A DNA stretch of 64,000 nucleotides from positions 1-64,000 of the forward strand of contig NZ_JAJAQI010000018.1 of assembly GCF_020523605.1 (NCBI RefSeq), written 5' to 3'. The stretch comes from Roseicella aerolata. GTDB taxonomy: Bacteria; Pseudomonadota; Alphaproteobacteria; Acetobacterales; Acetobacteraceae. Of this stretch, positions 7,552-17,066 are shown piece by piece. The translations under genes and the position numbers were made by a program. The stretch's first letter is position 1; each line of letters begins with the position of its first letter. The notes beneath the pieces are model-generated. The model was not told where the DNA came from. It saw nothing but the letters and a program-made list of their open reading frames with translations, and did not search any database.

Positions 7552-10076
7552 TGAAAGCCCAGGCGGCCGCCGCCGCCGCCGCGGCCGCCAACGTGGCCCT
7601 GCCAGCGGAGGCCCAGAACATCCCGCTTGGCGAGGAACTGCGGCTGAAGTGGGACAAGGCGCCCTGCCGCTTCTGCGGCACCGGCTGCGGCGTCATGGTG
7701 GGCGTGAAGGACGGGCGCGTCGTGGCCACCCACGGCGACATGCGCGCCGAGGTCAATCGCGGGCTCAACTGCGTGAAGGGCTACTTCCTGTCGAAGATCA
7801 TGTACGGGGCGGATCGTCTGACCCAGCCCCTCATGCGGATGCGGAACGGGCGCTTCGACAAGGAGGGCGCGCTGCAGCCCGTCTCCTGGGATCGGGCCTT
7901 CGACACGATGGCCGCGCACTGGAAGAAGATGCTGCGGGAGAAGGGGCCGGATGCGGTCGGCATGTTCGGCTCCGGCCAGTGGACCATGTTCGAGGGCTAT
8001 GCCGCGAGCAAGCTGATGCGCGCCGGCTTCCGCTCCAACAACCTCGACCCCAATGCGCGGCATTGCATGGCCTCGGCGGCCGTCACCTTCATCCGCACCT
8101 TCGGCAGCGACGAGCCGATGGGCTGCTACGACGATTTCGAGCACGCCGATGCCTTCGTGCTCTGGGGCTCGAACATGGCGGAGATGCACCCGATCCTCTG
8201 GACGCGCATCACCGATCGCCGCCTCAGTGCCGAGCATGTCCGCATCCACACCCTCTCGACCTATGAGCACAGGACGACGGACCTCTCGGATGCAGCCGTC
8301 ATCTTCAAGCCGGGCTCCGATCTGGCGATCCTGAACTACATCGCCAATCACATCATCCGCTCGGGCGCGGTGAACCGGGAGTTTGTCGAAAGGCACGTCA
8401 ACTTCCGCCTGGCCAACACCGATATCGGCTACGGGCTGCGGCCGGACCACACGCTCGAGCTGCGCGCCCAGCACGCCAATGATGCGGGCGTCTCCCACCC
8501 CGCCGACTTCGACGCCTATGCGAAGCTGGTCGGCGAGTACACGCTGGACCGGGCGCATGAGCTCTCGGGCGTGCCCAAGCCGCAACTGGAGGCGCTGGCA
8601 CGGCTCTACGCCGACCCAAAGACCAAGGTGATGTCGCTCTGGACCATGGGTTTCAACCAGCACGTCCGCGGGGTCTGGGCGAACCACATGGTCTACAACA
8701 TCCACCTGCTGACCGGTAAGATCTCCGAGCCGGGGAACAGCCCCTTCTCGCTGACCGGCCAGCCCTCGGCCTGCGGCACGGCGCGCGAAGTGGGCTGCTT
8801 CGGGCACCGCCTGCCCGCCGACATGCAGGTGACGAACCCCGGGCACCGCAAGCTGGTGGAGGAGATCTGGAAGCTGCCGCCGGGTCTGCTGCCGTCCAAG
8901 GTCGGCTTCCATGCGGTCCAGCAGGACCGGATGCTGAAGGACGGCAAGCTCAATGCCTACTGGATCATGTGCAACAACAATCTCCAGACGGCGCCGAACA
9001 CCAACAACGAGACCTATCCCGGCTACCGCAACCCCGCGAACCTGATCGTCTGCTCCGACGCCTACCCGACGGTGACGGCCATGGCGGCCGATATCGTGCT
9101 GCCCACCGCAATGTGGGTGGAGAAGGAGGGCGCCTACGGCAATGCGGAGCGCCGGACGCAGTTCTGGCACCAGCTGGTGGACGCGCCTGGCGAGGCGCGC
9201 TCCGACCTCTGGCAGCTCATGGAGTTCTCGAAGCGCTTCACCACGGACGAAGTCTGGTCCAGCGAGATCCTGGCGAAGGCGCCGGAGTACCGGGGCAAGA
9301 CCCTCTTCGACGTTCTCTTCCGCAACGGCCAGGTGGACGCCTTCCCGCTCTCGGATCTCGATCCCGCCTACGGCAACCATGAAGCGAAGCACTTCGGCTT
9401 CTACGTCCACAAGGGCATCTGGGAGGAATACATCCGCTGCGGCAACGGCCACGGCCATGACTACGCGCCCTTCGACACCTATCACGAGGTTCGGGGCCTG
9501 CGCTGGCCGGTGGTGGACGGGAAGGAAACCAGGTGGCGCTACCGCGAGGGCTACGACCCCTATGTGGAGAAGGGTACCGGCCTGCAATTCTACGGCAACC
9601 CCGACAAGAAGGCGAACCTGATCGGGGCACCCTACGAGCCGCCCGCCGAGTCCCCGGACCAGGACTACGACCTGTGGCTGGTCACCGGCCGGGTGCTTGA
9701 GCACTGGCACTCCGGCTCGATGACGCTGCGGGTGCCCGAACTCTACAAGGCCTTTCCCGGCGCCATCCTCTTCATGCACCCGGAGGATGCGCAACGGCGG
9801 GGCCTCAGGCGGGGACAGGAAGTCCGCATCGTCTCCCGCCGCGGCGAGATCAGGAGCCGCGTCGAGACGCGGGGGCGCAACCGCATGCCGCGCGGCACCG
9901 TGTTCGTGCCCTTCTTCGACGCCAGCCAGCTCATCAACAAGGTCACGCTCGACGCGACCGACCCGATCTCGAAGCAGACGGATTTCAAGAAATGCGCGGT
10001 GAAGGTCGTGGCGGCCATGGCCCCGGCGGGACCGACGCCCGCCTCCATGCCCGACCCGCGCGCGGGATTGCGCTGA
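7527..10076 (+). CDS. napA: NapA, periplasmic nitrate reductase catalytic subunit
   Basis: This 849-residue Mo-bisMGD enzyme reduces nitrate to nitrite in the periplasm. A twin-arginine signal (SRRDLMK, residues 4-10) precedes an Ala-rich stretch, so it is exported folded by Tat. The 4Fe-4S cluster is held by C47, C50, C54 and C82 (CRFCGTGC and GLNC). C180 in [10 protein letters not shown] is the molybdenum ligand. Length and the C-terminal [18 protein letters not shown] block fit the monomer type. Electrons come from NapB. The stop overlaps the napB start by one base. Confidence 0.97.
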   Translation: MELSRRDLMKAQAAAAAAAAANVALPAEAQNIPLGEELRLKWDKAPCRFCGTGCGVMVGVKDGRVVATHGDMRAEVNRGLNCVKGYFLSKIMYGADRLTQPLMRMRNGRFDKEGALQPVSWDRAFDTMAAHWKKMLREKGPDAVGMFGSGQWTMFEGYAASKLMRAGFRSNNLDPNARHCMASAAVTFIRTFGSDEPMGCYDDFEHADAFVLWGSNMAEMHPILWTRITDRRLSAEHVRIHTLSTYEHRTTDLSDAAVIFKPGSDLAILNYIANHIIRSGAVNREFVERHVNFRLANTDIGYGLRPDHTLELRAQHANDAGVSHPADFDAYAKLVGEYTLDRAHELSGVPKPQLEALARLYADPKTKVMSLWTMGFNQHVRGVWANHMVYNIHLLTGKISEPGNSPFSLTGQPSACGTAREVGCFGHRLPADMQVTNPGHRKLVEEIWKLPPGLLPSKVGFHAVQQDRMLKDGKLNAYWIMCNNNLQTAPNTNNETYPGYRNPANLIVCSDAYPTVTAMAADIVLPTAMWVEKEGAYGNAERRTQFWHQLVDAPGEARSDLWQLMEFSKRFTTDEVWSSEILAKAPEYRGKTLFDVLFRNGQVDAFPLSDLDPAYGNHEAKHFGFYVHKGIWEEYIRCGNGHGHDYAPFDTYHEVRGLRWPVVDGKETRWRYREGYDPYVEKGTGLQFYGNPDKKANLIGAPYEPPAESPDQDYDLWLVTGRVLEHWHSGSMTLRVPELYKAFPGAILFMHPEDAQRRGLRRGQEVRIVSRRGEIRSRVETRGRNRMPRGTVFVPFFDASQLINKVTLDATDPISKQTDFKKCAVKVVAAMAPAGPTPASMPDPRAGLR

Positions 10077-10552
10077 TGCGCCCGCGCCTGCTGATGGGCG
10101 CCATGGTGGGCGCCACGCTCATCGCCGGGGGAACGCTGCTTGCCCAGGACGCGCCGCGGCTGCGTGGGCCGGAGCCCTTCACCCGCGAGCAGCCCGCGCC
10201 GGCTATGCAGCGCCCCGTGACGAACGATTTGCGGGTGCGGCGGAACTACCCCGACCAGCCGCCGGTCATTCCGCACGCCATCGAGGGCTATGCGCTCGAC
10301 CTCAACGCCAACAAGTGCATGTCCTGCCACGCCCGGCGCTTCACCGAGCAGAGCCAGGCGCCGATGATCTCGGTGACGCACTACCAGGACCGCGAGGGCA
10401 ACACGCTCGGCGGCCTGGCGCCCCGCCGCTACGCCTGCCTGGCCTGCCACGTGCCTCAGACCGAAGCGCGGCCGCTGGTCGAGAACCGCTTCACTGACAT
10501 GGACGCGCTGACCGAGCCCGAGCGGCATCCCGGCAGCCGGAGCAACCGCTGA
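10076..10552 (+). CDS. napB: NapB, diheme cytochrome c subunit of nitrate reductase
   Basis: The 158-residue protein has a signal peptide (cleavage near AQD at residue 24) and two heme-binding motifs, CMSCH (81-85) and CLACH (121-125). His67 (VIPHAI) and His102 (SVTHYQ) are in place as the distal ligands, giving two bis-His hemes as known for NapB. It passes electrons from NapC to NapA. It overlaps napA by one base (TGATG) and its last base is the first base of napC. Confidence 0.95.
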   Translation: MRPRLLMGAMVGATLIAGGTLLAQDAPRLRGPEPFTREQPAPAMQRPVTNDLRVRRNYPDQPPVIPHAIEGYALDLNANKCMSCHARRFTEQSQAPMISVTHYQDREGNTLGGLAPRRYACLACHVPQTEARPLVENRFTDMDALTEPERHPGSRSNR

Positions 10553-11232
10553 TGTCGGGGACCGGGGAATCCTCACCGCCCGCCGGCGGCGACGGGGCCG
10601 GGGCGACGCCGCGCAAGCGGGGTCCGGTCCGGCGCCTGTGGAACTGGTTCCGGGGCCTGAAGCTGACACGGGTCGCGCTGTCGCCCGCCACTGGCTTCAG
10701 CCTCGCCTTCCTGACGCTCGGCGGCTTCGTCGCCGGCGTGATGTTCTGGGGCGGCTTCAACACGGCCCTCGAATACACCAACCGCACCGAATTCTGCGTC
10801 GGCTGCCATGAGATGCGGAGCAACGTCTACGAGGAGCTCCAGGGCACCATCCACTTCACCAACCGCTCGGGCGTGCGCGCGGGATGCCCGGACTGCCATG
10901 TGCCGCATGAGTGGACGGACAAGATCGCGCGCAAGATGCAGGCTTCCAAGGAGGTCTGGGGCCATATCTTCGGGTCGATCAGCACCCGGGAGAAGTTCCT
11001 CGACCTCCGGCGGCACATGGCCGAACGGGAATGGACGCGCATGGCAGCCAATGACAGCCTCGAGTGCCGCAACTGCCATTCCGCGGTATCGATGGATCTG
11101 TCGCGCCAGAACCCCCGCGCGGCGCTGGCGCATGAGCGGTTCCTGTTCACGGGGGAGCGGACATGCATCGACTGCCACAAGGGTATCGCCCACAGGCTGC
11201 CGGACATGACCGGCGTCCCGGGGTGGCAGTAG
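10552..11232 (+). CDS. napC: NapC, membrane tetraheme quinol dehydrogenase
   Basis: This 226-residue NapC/NirT-family cytochrome has a cytoplasmic Pro/Gly-rich start, one transmembrane anchor (about residues 45-68) and four CxxCH motifs at 82-86, 112-116, 172-176 and 205-209. It oxidises quinol in the membrane and hands electrons to NapB. No napG or napH is present, so this is the NapC-dependent route. The N-terminal 35 residues before the anchor are longer than in most NapC proteins. Confidence 0.96.
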   Translation: MSGTGESSPPAGGDGAGATPRKRGPVRRLWNWFRGLKLTRVALSPATGFSLAFLTLGGFVAGVMFWGGFNTALEYTNRTEFCVGCHEMRSNVYEELQGTIHFTNRSGVRAGCPDCHVPHEWTDKIARKMQASKEVWGHIFGSISTREKFLDLRRHMAEREWTRMAANDSLECRNCHSAVSMDLSRQNPRAALAHERFLFTGERTCIDCHKGIAHRLPDMTGVPGWQ

Positions 11233-11234
11233 CG

Positions 11235-11786
11235 ATGGCAGCCATGGTTAGGCGACGCGCGCTGCTCCTCTCCGGTGGTCCCGCGGCAGCCGCCCTGTTC
11301 GGAAGCGGAGCCTTCGCTCCTGCCGCGGCCCAGAACCCGCCAGCGGACGCCCGTCCCGTCGATCCTGGCCGGTTCCTCGCCTTCGCGCAGAGTTCCGCAC
11401 TCCTGCAGGAGCGGATGTCGACCCTTGCCGCCTCGAAGGACACCAGGCCGGAGGTCAAGGAATTTGCGCGCGAGATGGCGCAGTTCAGGCGGCAGCAGCT
11501 TGGCCAATTGCAAGCCGCGGCGCAGGAGCGCGGATTGACGCTCCCGGGGGCGGAGGAATTCGAGCACAGGGTTGTCCTCGAGAACCTGGAGCCACTCGAT
11601 TATCTCGCGCTGAGCCGCCGCTATGCGGAGGTTCAGGTCCAGGCGCTGGAGCAGGAGATCCGGGGCTATGAGGCCGCTGGGCAGGAGAGAGACGAAGGCA
11701 TGAGGCGGCTTGCCGCGGAGATGCTGCCGCAATTGCGCCAGCGGTTCGAGGCAGCCCGCCGGATGCAGGACGCCGGACGCGGGTGA
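11235..11786 (+). CDS. DUF4142-like secreted helical protein
   Basis: The 183-residue protein has an Arg-rich signal peptide (MVRRRALLLSGG, cleavage near AAAQ) and a mature part made of long helices: VDPGRFLAFAQSSALLQERMSTLAA, VKEFAREMAQFRRQQLGQL and YLALSRRYAEVQVQALEQEI. This matches DUF4142, four-helix bundle periplasmic proteins of unknown role. It begins two bases after napC, so it may be read with the nap operon, but it is not a known nap component. Confidence 0.72.
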   Translation: MAAMVRRRALLLSGGPAAAALFGSGAFAPAAAQNPPADARPVDPGRFLAFAQSSALLQERMSTLAASKDTRPEVKEFAREMAQFRRQQLGQLQAAAQERGLTLPGAEEFEHRVVLENLEPLDYLALSRRYAEVQVQALEQEIRGYEAAGQERDEGMRRLAAEMLPQLRQRFEAARRMQDAGRG

Positions 11787-12159
11787 CGCGCGCCGGCAGG
11801 GCTGGAGCAGGCCGCGGAGTTCGCGGGGCAAGGCCAGCGGCCCCTCGTCGCCCGGAAGAATGGCGCGCCCGCCTCGACCGACTGTTGGGCCGCTGCACCG
11901 GCCTCATCGTGCACGGCCCATTGCCCGGGCGCCTGCGCGCCAATGGCCTGGAACCGCCCCAGGTGCTGGACCGCCCCGGGGATCCCGCGGCACGCCCGGG
12001 TCGGAAACCGGCATCCGCGCCCGGGTCGCATCAGGGATCGGCCTTCAGGACTGAACGCAATCCGCTGCAGGGCGGGCGGGGCACCGCCGCCCCCTCCCCG
12101 GCCTGACCGTCACGCCGGCATGGCCGCCGCGCCGGCGTGACGCCATGCAGGGGCCGGGC
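11787..12159. other. Convergent intergenic region with a repeat half-site
   Basis: This 373-base gap lies between the DUF4142 gene and the end of dnaB. It holds one exact copy of the 20-base arm TGAACGCAATCCGCTGCAGG (12052-12071), which also forms a palindrome at 49387-49431, and the hairpin at 12108-12142. I see no gene in it. Confidence 0.6.
12108..12142 (-). terminator. Hairpin downstream of dnaB
   Basis: CGTCACGCCGGC (12108-12119) and GCCGGCGTGACG (12131-12142) form a perfect 12-base-pair stem with an 11-base loop, 17 bases past the dnaB stop. There is no T run, so it may be a transcript end stabiliser rather than a classic terminator. Confidence 0.55.
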
Positions 12160-13680
12160 TCAATGCCCCTCCGGCCCATGCACCTGGTCGAGGTCGCCGA
12201 AGCGGGTGAACTCGCTCTCGAAGAACAGCCGGATCGTGCCCGTGGGTCCGTGGCGCTGCTTGGCGATGATCAGCTCGGCCTTGTTGTGCGCGGCCTCCAT
12301 ATCGGCCTGCCACTTGGTCAGCGCTTCCTCGAATTTGGCGCCGTTGTCGAAGGTCAGCTCCTTCGGGGCGCGCTGCGCCAGGTAGTACTCGTCGCGGTAG
12401 ACGAACATGACCATGTCGGCGTCCTGCTCGATCGAGCCGGATTCGCGCAGGTCGCTCAGCTGCGGCCGCTTGTCCTCCCGGCTCTCCACCTGGCGGGAGA
12501 GCTGGGAGAGGGCGATGACCGGGACCGACAGCTCCTTGGCGATGGCCTTGAGCCCCTGGGTGATCATGGAGATCTCCAGCACCCGGCTTTCCGGCCGCGT
12601 GCCCGCCGCCGGCCGCATGAGCTGGAGGTAGTCCACCACCACCAGTTCGAGGCCGCGCGTGCGCTTGAGCCGGCGGCAGCGCGTGCGCAAGGCCGAGATG
12701 GTGATGGCCGGGGTGTCGTCGATGACCAGGGGCAGGGTGGAGAGTTCGCGGCTGACTTCCACGAAGCGGTCGAAGTCGCGCTGGGAGATGTCGCCGCGGC
12801 GGATCTTGTCGCCGGAGATCCGCGCCGCCTCCGACAGCAGGCGGGTCGCCAGCTGGTCGGCGCTCATTTCCAGGGAGAAGATGGCGACCGTACCGCGGGG
12901 CTGCACGCCCTCCCCCTTCTCCTGCGCCTCCCGCACCAGGGCCTGGGCGGCGCCGAAGGCGATCTTGGTGGCGAGCGCGGTCTTGCCCATGGCCGGCCGC
13001 CCCGCCAGGATCAGCAGGTCCGACCCGTGCAGGCCGCCGGTCTTGGCATCCAGGTCGCGCAGGCCCGTAGGCAGGCCGGAGACGCCGCCGGGCGTGGAGA
13101 AGGCCTTCTCCGCCAGCAGCACGGCATCGGTCAGGGCGCGCTCGAAGGTGACGAAGCCGCCCTCGGTGCCGCCGTCCTTCGCCAGATCGAACAGCTGCTG
13201 CTCGGCGGCCTCCAGCTGCTCCTTGGCCGACAGCTCGGCCTCCGAGCCGAAAGCGCGGTTGACGATCTCCTCGCCGACATCCACCAGGTGCCGGCGGAGC
13301 CAGCAGTCATGGACGATCTTGCCGTACTCGCCGGCATTGATGATGCCGACCATGGCGGACAGCAGCTGCGCCAGGTAGGCGGGGCCGCCCACCTCGTCGA
13401 GCAGGCCGGAATGCTCGAATTCGATGCGCAGGGTGACGACGTCGGCCAGTTGCCCGGCCTCGATCCGGCGCTGGATGGCCCGGTAGATGCGGCCATGGAT
13501 CGGATCGGCGAAATGTTCGGGCGCGAGGAATTCCGAGACCCGCTCATAGGCCTTGTTGTTCGCCAGCAGCGCCCCCAGCAGGGCCTGTTCGGCCTGCAGA
13601 TTGGACGGTGGGACGCGCTGGGAGAGGCCGAGGAGCCCCCCGGCGCCCGCGAAGGGCGGCGGCTGGTCGATGGTGTTCAT
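12160..13680 (-). CDS. dnaB: Replicative DNA helicase DnaB
   Basis: This 506-residue hexameric helicase unwinds DNA at the replication fork. The N-terminal domain opens with VPPSNLQAEQALLGALL, the standard DnaB start. The RecA-like motor domain has Walker A GRPAMGKT at 227-234, LELVVVDYLQLM as Walker B, and the SQLSRQVE, SGSIEQDADMVMFVYR and KQRHGPTGTIRLFF motifs. There is no intein and no insertion, and the length is normal. It stands alone on the minus strand. Two DnaA-box-like sequences lie 28-58 bases upstream of its start, which suggests control by DnaA. Confidence 0.97.
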   Translation of the reverse strand: MNTIDQPPPFAGAGGLLGLSQRVPPSNLQAEQALLGALLANNKAYERVSEFLAPEHFADPIHGRIYRAIQRRIEAGQLADVVTLRIEFEHSGLLDEVGGPAYLAQLLSAMVGIINAGEYGKIVHDCWLRRHLVDVGEEIVNRAFGSEAELSAKEQLEAAEQQLFDLAKDGGTEGGFVTFERALTDAVLLAEKAFSTPGGVSGLPTGLRDLDAKTGGLHGSDLLILAGRPAMGKTALATKIAFGAAQALVREAQEKGEGVQPRGTVAIFSLEMSADQLATRLLSEAARISGDKIRRGDISQRDFDRFVEVSRELSTLPLVIDDTPAITISALRTRCRRLKRTRGLELVVVDYLQLMRPAAGTRPESRVLEISMITQGLKAIAKELSVPVIALSQLSRQVESREDKRPQLSDLRESGSIEQDADMVMFVYRDEYYLAQRAPKELTFDNGAKFEEALTKWQADMEAAHNKAELIIAKQRHGPTGTIRLFFESEFTRFGDLDQVHGPEGH

Positions 13681-13706
13681 GCCCCGACTCTAGCGCGGAA
13701 TGGCCC

Positions 13707-13741
13707 CTGTGGATTACGGGGATCACTGTGGATAACGGGGA
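13707..13741 (-). promoter_or_regulatory. Two DnaA-box-like sites upstream of dnaB
   Basis: Two 16-base direct repeats with one mismatch, at 13707-13722 and 13726-13741, are 19 bases apart. The one farther from dnaB contains TGTGGATAA (13727-13735), which is exactly the complement of the DnaA box TTATCCACA. The other contains TGTGGATTA (13708-13716), one base off. Both point the same way. Their place just before dnaB suggests DnaA-dependent regulation, or loading of helicase at a local site (inference). Confidence 0.6.
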
Positions 13742-13883
13742 CGGCGCGGGGTCGGCCGGGCGGCGTGGTGGCGCGGCCACGCGCGGCATATGGGGGCGCG
13801 CCTTCCATCAAATTCTCGTGACTATCAAACCGTTCCGGTTTAGCACCTCTGCTGTGGGACTGTCGACTCCATGGGAGGGGATC

Positions 13884-15620
13884 TTGAGAGTAGGCGCGAT
13901 TTTGGCGGGCTGCCTGGCCTTGTTGGCAGCCGCGTGCGGTGCATCGACCGATCTTGGCAGCGACGCGCCGGCGACGACGCCCCTCTACGGGGAGAACCGG
14001 ATCTTCGGCGTATGGGACAGCAACTTCGTCCTGCGTGCCGACAACCGCCTGCCGCTGCCGCCAGAATCCATCCAGTCCCCCGGACGGAATCAACCGCCAG
14101 ATTGCGAAGACTGGAATAAACCCCAGGTAAAAATCACCTGCCTGCAGCATCAACCGGCCAATATGGCCGAGCTCGTGCCGCCCCGCTTCATCGCGAATGA
14201 CAGCAAATTCTGGATCAACCACAACGAGCCGGCCTCTGTCATCCTCAGCCGTATGTACCTCCCGGAAGACCGGGCGTGGGAGGTGAAGGAAGGACTGTGG
14301 TGGCGCCGCGGGTTATTCGGCTCGCCCTGGTATTGCCAGCTCTGCCGGGCGACGATCGACGCCGCGATCATCATTGATGTCTGGACGGATGAGCGATTGC
14401 TGGAGGACGGCAAACCACCGAGGCCGATCGTCGCCTGGTATCAGCGTGGTGTGAGAGCCGGCGGACAACTCAACTTCAACGACATCGTGGTATACGCGAA
14501 GAGCCAGTGGAACAGCGCTGCGCCGCCGCGCATCCGCGTGCGCGTGCTGGACGTGACCGGCGAAAGGAACCGGGAGGCGCTCAACGGCCTGGAAACCGCC
14601 AACAGGTTCGGCGGCACCATCGCCGCCATGGCCGGCAACCCCTTGGCAGCGGCAGCTGTCGAGGCCGCCACGAATGCCGCGCGCCTGGTCATCGCCAACA
14701 ACGACAATCGTGCGGTTCTCGATTTCACCGTGCAATTCTACCACGCCGGTGTCCCGAACCCGAATGGCAGCGCTCTCGTCCCCAGGCCGGCCGATGTTCC
14801 AGCGGATGCCGCGACCACGGCGGCGAATCTGCGCATCCCGCCCGCGTCACCCTGGCTGACGCCTTTCGTGCAGGGGCGCATGGTGGTGGTCGGTGGCAAC
14901 CCCGCCTTCTGGTCCGCCAATCAGGGCCAACGCCTCTGGCTGGACTCCAGGGAGAGCCAGCTTGCATCCAGGCTGGACAATACCGGTGACGACGAGGCGA
15001 TCCCCGCCTTGGATAACAGCCGCGGCGGCCATGCGGCGCAGCAGCGCGTGTGCCGGCAGTACAAGCTCCTCAATGGCAGCGTCGCCGCGCAGTCCTCATT
15101 GCTTCCCGTTCCTGGATGCAAAGAGGAGTCAAACCAGCCCGATGTCGCCTGGCAGGCGAAGCCGGCGCCGGTCGCCGTCCTCACCGTTGTCGCGCATGAT
15201 GCCTCCGCCATGCACGCGACCCAGATGCTGGCGGCAAGCTGGTTCAACCGCATCACCACGGCGTCGCAGCAGAATGCCGCCGCGACGGAACGCAGCCTGC
15301 TCGCCCTGCAGCAGGGCGGACCACTGCTGGTCGCCGCGAGCGCCTACCGGAGCCGCCACACCATGCCCTCGCTGCTGGCCCTGCTGCAGAGCATGGCGGC
15401 GGTGGACACGGCGGAAAGGCGACTGGCGGCGGGCGCGGCCTGGGACCTCGCGGCATCGGCGGTGAGTTCGGCAACCGGCGGTCTGTGCATCATCGACGAC
15501 GCCAAGGCCGCGGCGAACCTGCGCGCCGAGCTCCTGCAGAGGAAGTTCGGGATGGACCGGAACACCGGCCGTATGTTGCTGCCCATGGATTGGGGCCATT
15601 GCACGAAGCCCGTCGGCTGA
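13884..15620 (+). CDS. Large lipoprotein of unknown family
   Basis: The 578-residue product starts at TTG 13884 after GGGAGGGG. The first 18 residues are a lipoprotein signal (LAGCLALLAAAC, lipobox LAAAC with Cys18), so it should be membrane-anchored outside the cytoplasm. The mature part has several Trp/Tyr-rich blocks (WWRRGLFGSPWYCQLCR, ATIDAAIIIDVW), a Gly/Ala segment near the middle, and scattered cysteines (CEDW, CLQH, CQLC, CRQYK, CKEE, CIIDD, HCTK) that could form disulfides. I recognise no domain. It is divergent from dnaB and ends at a strong hairpin, so it is probably a single-gene unit. Confidence 0.75.
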   Translation: MRVGAILAGCLALLAAACGASTDLGSDAPATTPLYGENRIFGVWDSNFVLRADNRLPLPPESIQSPGRNQPPDCEDWNKPQVKITCLQHQPANMAELVPPRFIANDSKFWINHNEPASVILSRMYLPEDRAWEVKEGLWWRRGLFGSPWYCQLCRATIDAAIIIDVWTDERLLEDGKPPRPIVAWYQRGVRAGGQLNFNDIVVYAKSQWNSAAPPRIRVRVLDVTGERNREALNGLETANRFGGTIAAMAGNPLAAAAVEAATNAARLVIANNDNRAVLDFTVQFYHAGVPNPNGSALVPRPADVPADAATTAANLRIPPASPWLTPFVQGRMVVVGGNPAFWSANQGQRLWLDSRESQLASRLDNTGDDEAIPALDNSRGGHAAQQRVCRQYKLLNGSVAAQSSLLPVPGCKEESNQPDVAWQAKPAPVAVLTVVAHDASAMHATQMLAASWFNRITTASQQNAAATERSLLALQQGGPLLVAASAYRSRHTMPSLLALLQSMAAVDTAERRLAAGAAWDLAASAVSSATGGLCIIDDAKAAANLRAELLQRKFGMDRNTGRMLLPMDWGHCTKPVG

Positions 15621-15631
15621 GGCGGCTCCGT

Positions 15632-15665
15632 CAGGCCGCAGGCGGCCAATGCCGTCTGCGGCCTG
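15632..15665 (+). terminator. Strong hairpin after the large lipoprotein gene
   Basis: CAGGCCGCAGGCGGC (15632-15646) pairs with GCCGTCTGCGGCCTG (15651-15665): 15 pairs including one G-U, with a CAAT loop, starting 12 bases after the stop codon. No T run follows. It lies between convergent genes and could serve both. Confidence 0.65.
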
Positions 15666-15767
15666 CGCTGAGCCAGGTGGGCACGGCGCGCCGGCTGCGG
15701 GCGTCGGCAATCGCCCTCCCGGGCCGCCGCGCCTTGCCGCAGCCTCCTGAAGCGCAATCTCCGAAGC

Positions 15768-16982
15768 TCACGCCTCGACCGCCGCCCGCTCCGTCTCCCA
15801 CATCCAGTCCCGGGTCAGCGGCAGCGCCTCCTTCTCCCGGACCAGCTGCATCTGCCAGTTCATGTGGTCGGTCCGCCGGAAGGCCAGCTCGCAGCCCGCC
15901 AGGTAGAACTCGAACATGCGGCAGAAGCGCTCGTCATACAGGGCCTGGATGGCGTCCCGGTTGGCGGCGAAGCGGCGGCGCCATTCCCGGAGCGTCAGGG
16001 CGTAGTGCAGCCTGAGGATCTCGAGATCGGTCAGCCAGAGCCCGGCCTTCTCGACCGCCGGCAGCACCTCGGACAAGGCCGGGGAATAGCCGCCGGGGAA
16101 GATGTACTTGGCCAGCCAGGGGTTGGTGGCGCCGGGGCCGCTCTGCCGGCCGATGGCATGGATCAGCGCCACCCCGTCCGGCTTCAGCGCGTCCCGCACC
16201 TTGCGGAAGAAGCTGCGGTAATGGGCGATTCCCACATGCTCGAACATGCCGATGGAGACGATCCGGTCCACCGGCCGGCGCCAGGCGCGGTAGTCCATCA
16301 GCTCGAACCGCACCCGGTCGGCGAGGCCCGCCTCCGCCGCCCGCTGGCGGGCCAGTTGCAACTGCTCCTCGCTCAGCGTGATGCCGGTGACGCGGGCGCC
16401 CCAGTCGCGCGCCAGGGTCAGCGCCATGCCGCCCCAGCCGCAGCCGATGTCCAGCACCTCCAGACCCGGCCGGTTCAGCCGGAGCTTCGCCGCGATGTGG
16501 CGCTTCTTGGCTTCCTGCGCCTCCTCCAGCGTCTCGTCGCCGCGCCGGAAATAGGCGCAGGAATATTGCCGGTCGCGATCGAGGAAGAGCGCGTAGAGCC
16601 GCCCGTTCAGGTCGTAGTGGTGGGCGACGTTGCGCCGCGCCCGTCCGGCCGGGTTGAGCTGCTCGAGTCGCCGCAGCAGGGTGCGCGCCGCGGTGACGAC
16701 CTGCTCGGCCGGATGGCCGCCGCCATACCAGAGATTGACCACCAGCAGGTCCAGAAGCTCGTAGAGGCTACACCCCTCCGGCTCCAGCTCGCCATCCATG
16801 TAGAGCTCACCGGCGGCCAGCGTGGGGTTCAGGACCATCCGCCGTTCCGCCCGCGGCGTCCGCAATGCCATGCCGGCCACCGGTCCCTGCCCGTTGCCGT
16901 AGCGGCGCAGCGTCCCGTCGGGGTAGCGAAGCTCAAGCGTGCCGGTCCGGATCAGGCGGCGCATGAACAGGTCGAGCAGCAT
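15768..16982 (-). CDS. cfa: Cyclopropane-fatty-acyl-phospholipid synthase family protein
   Basis: The 404-residue enzyme should transfer a methylene group from S-adenosylmethionine to the double bond of membrane phospholipid acyl chains. The N-terminal domain (LELRYPDG, LNPTLAAGELYMDGE) is followed by the catalytic domain with VAHHYDLNGRLYALFLD, YSCAYFRRGDETLEEAQ, the SAM-binding LEVLDIGCGWGGMAL, DRIVSIGMFEHVG and the late EFYLAGCELAFR block, all usual for the family. I chose ATG 16982 because GAGGGGAG lies seven bases upstream; an ATG 42 bases earlier has none. The product alters membrane lipids, often in stationary phase or acid. Confidence 0.92.
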   Translation of the reverse strand: MLLDLFMRRLIRTGTLELRYPDGTLRRYGNGQGPVAGMALRTPRAERRMVLNPTLAAGELYMDGELEPEGCSLYELLDLLVVNLWYGGGHPAEQVVTAARTLLRRLEQLNPAGRARRNVAHHYDLNGRLYALFLDRDRQYSCAYFRRGDETLEEAQEAKKRHIAAKLRLNRPGLEVLDIGCGWGGMALTLARDWGARVTGITLSEEQLQLARQRAAEAGLADRVRFELMDYRAWRRPVDRIVSIGMFEHVGIAHYRSFFRKVRDALKPDGVALIHAIGRQSGPGATNPWLAKYIFPGGYSPALSEVLPAVEKAGLWLTDLEILRLHYALTLREWRRRFAANRDAIQALYDERFCRMFEFYLAGCELAFRRTDHMNWQMQLVREKEALPLTRDWMWETERAAVEA

Positions 16983-17066
16983 GGGGTTGGCTCCCCTCGC
17001 GTCCTGGCGCCGGCATTGCAACATCTTCCGCCCCCGGCGTGGAACCCCGCCGTGGTCACAGCTGCT

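Noticed and set aside
7284-9794. An 836-codon minus-strand open frame
   Set aside because: It is antisense to napD and napA, which have full family matches. The predicted product is low in recognisable structure.
13827-13841. AAACCG-TTC-CGGTTT dyad upstream of the large lipoprotein
   Set aside because: Only six pairs with a 3-nt loop; it could be a regulator site, but nothing supports a specific factor.
13681-13883. Chromosome origin
   Set aside because: Two DnaA-box-like sites are too few, no AT-rich unwinding region or dnaA/dnaN is near.
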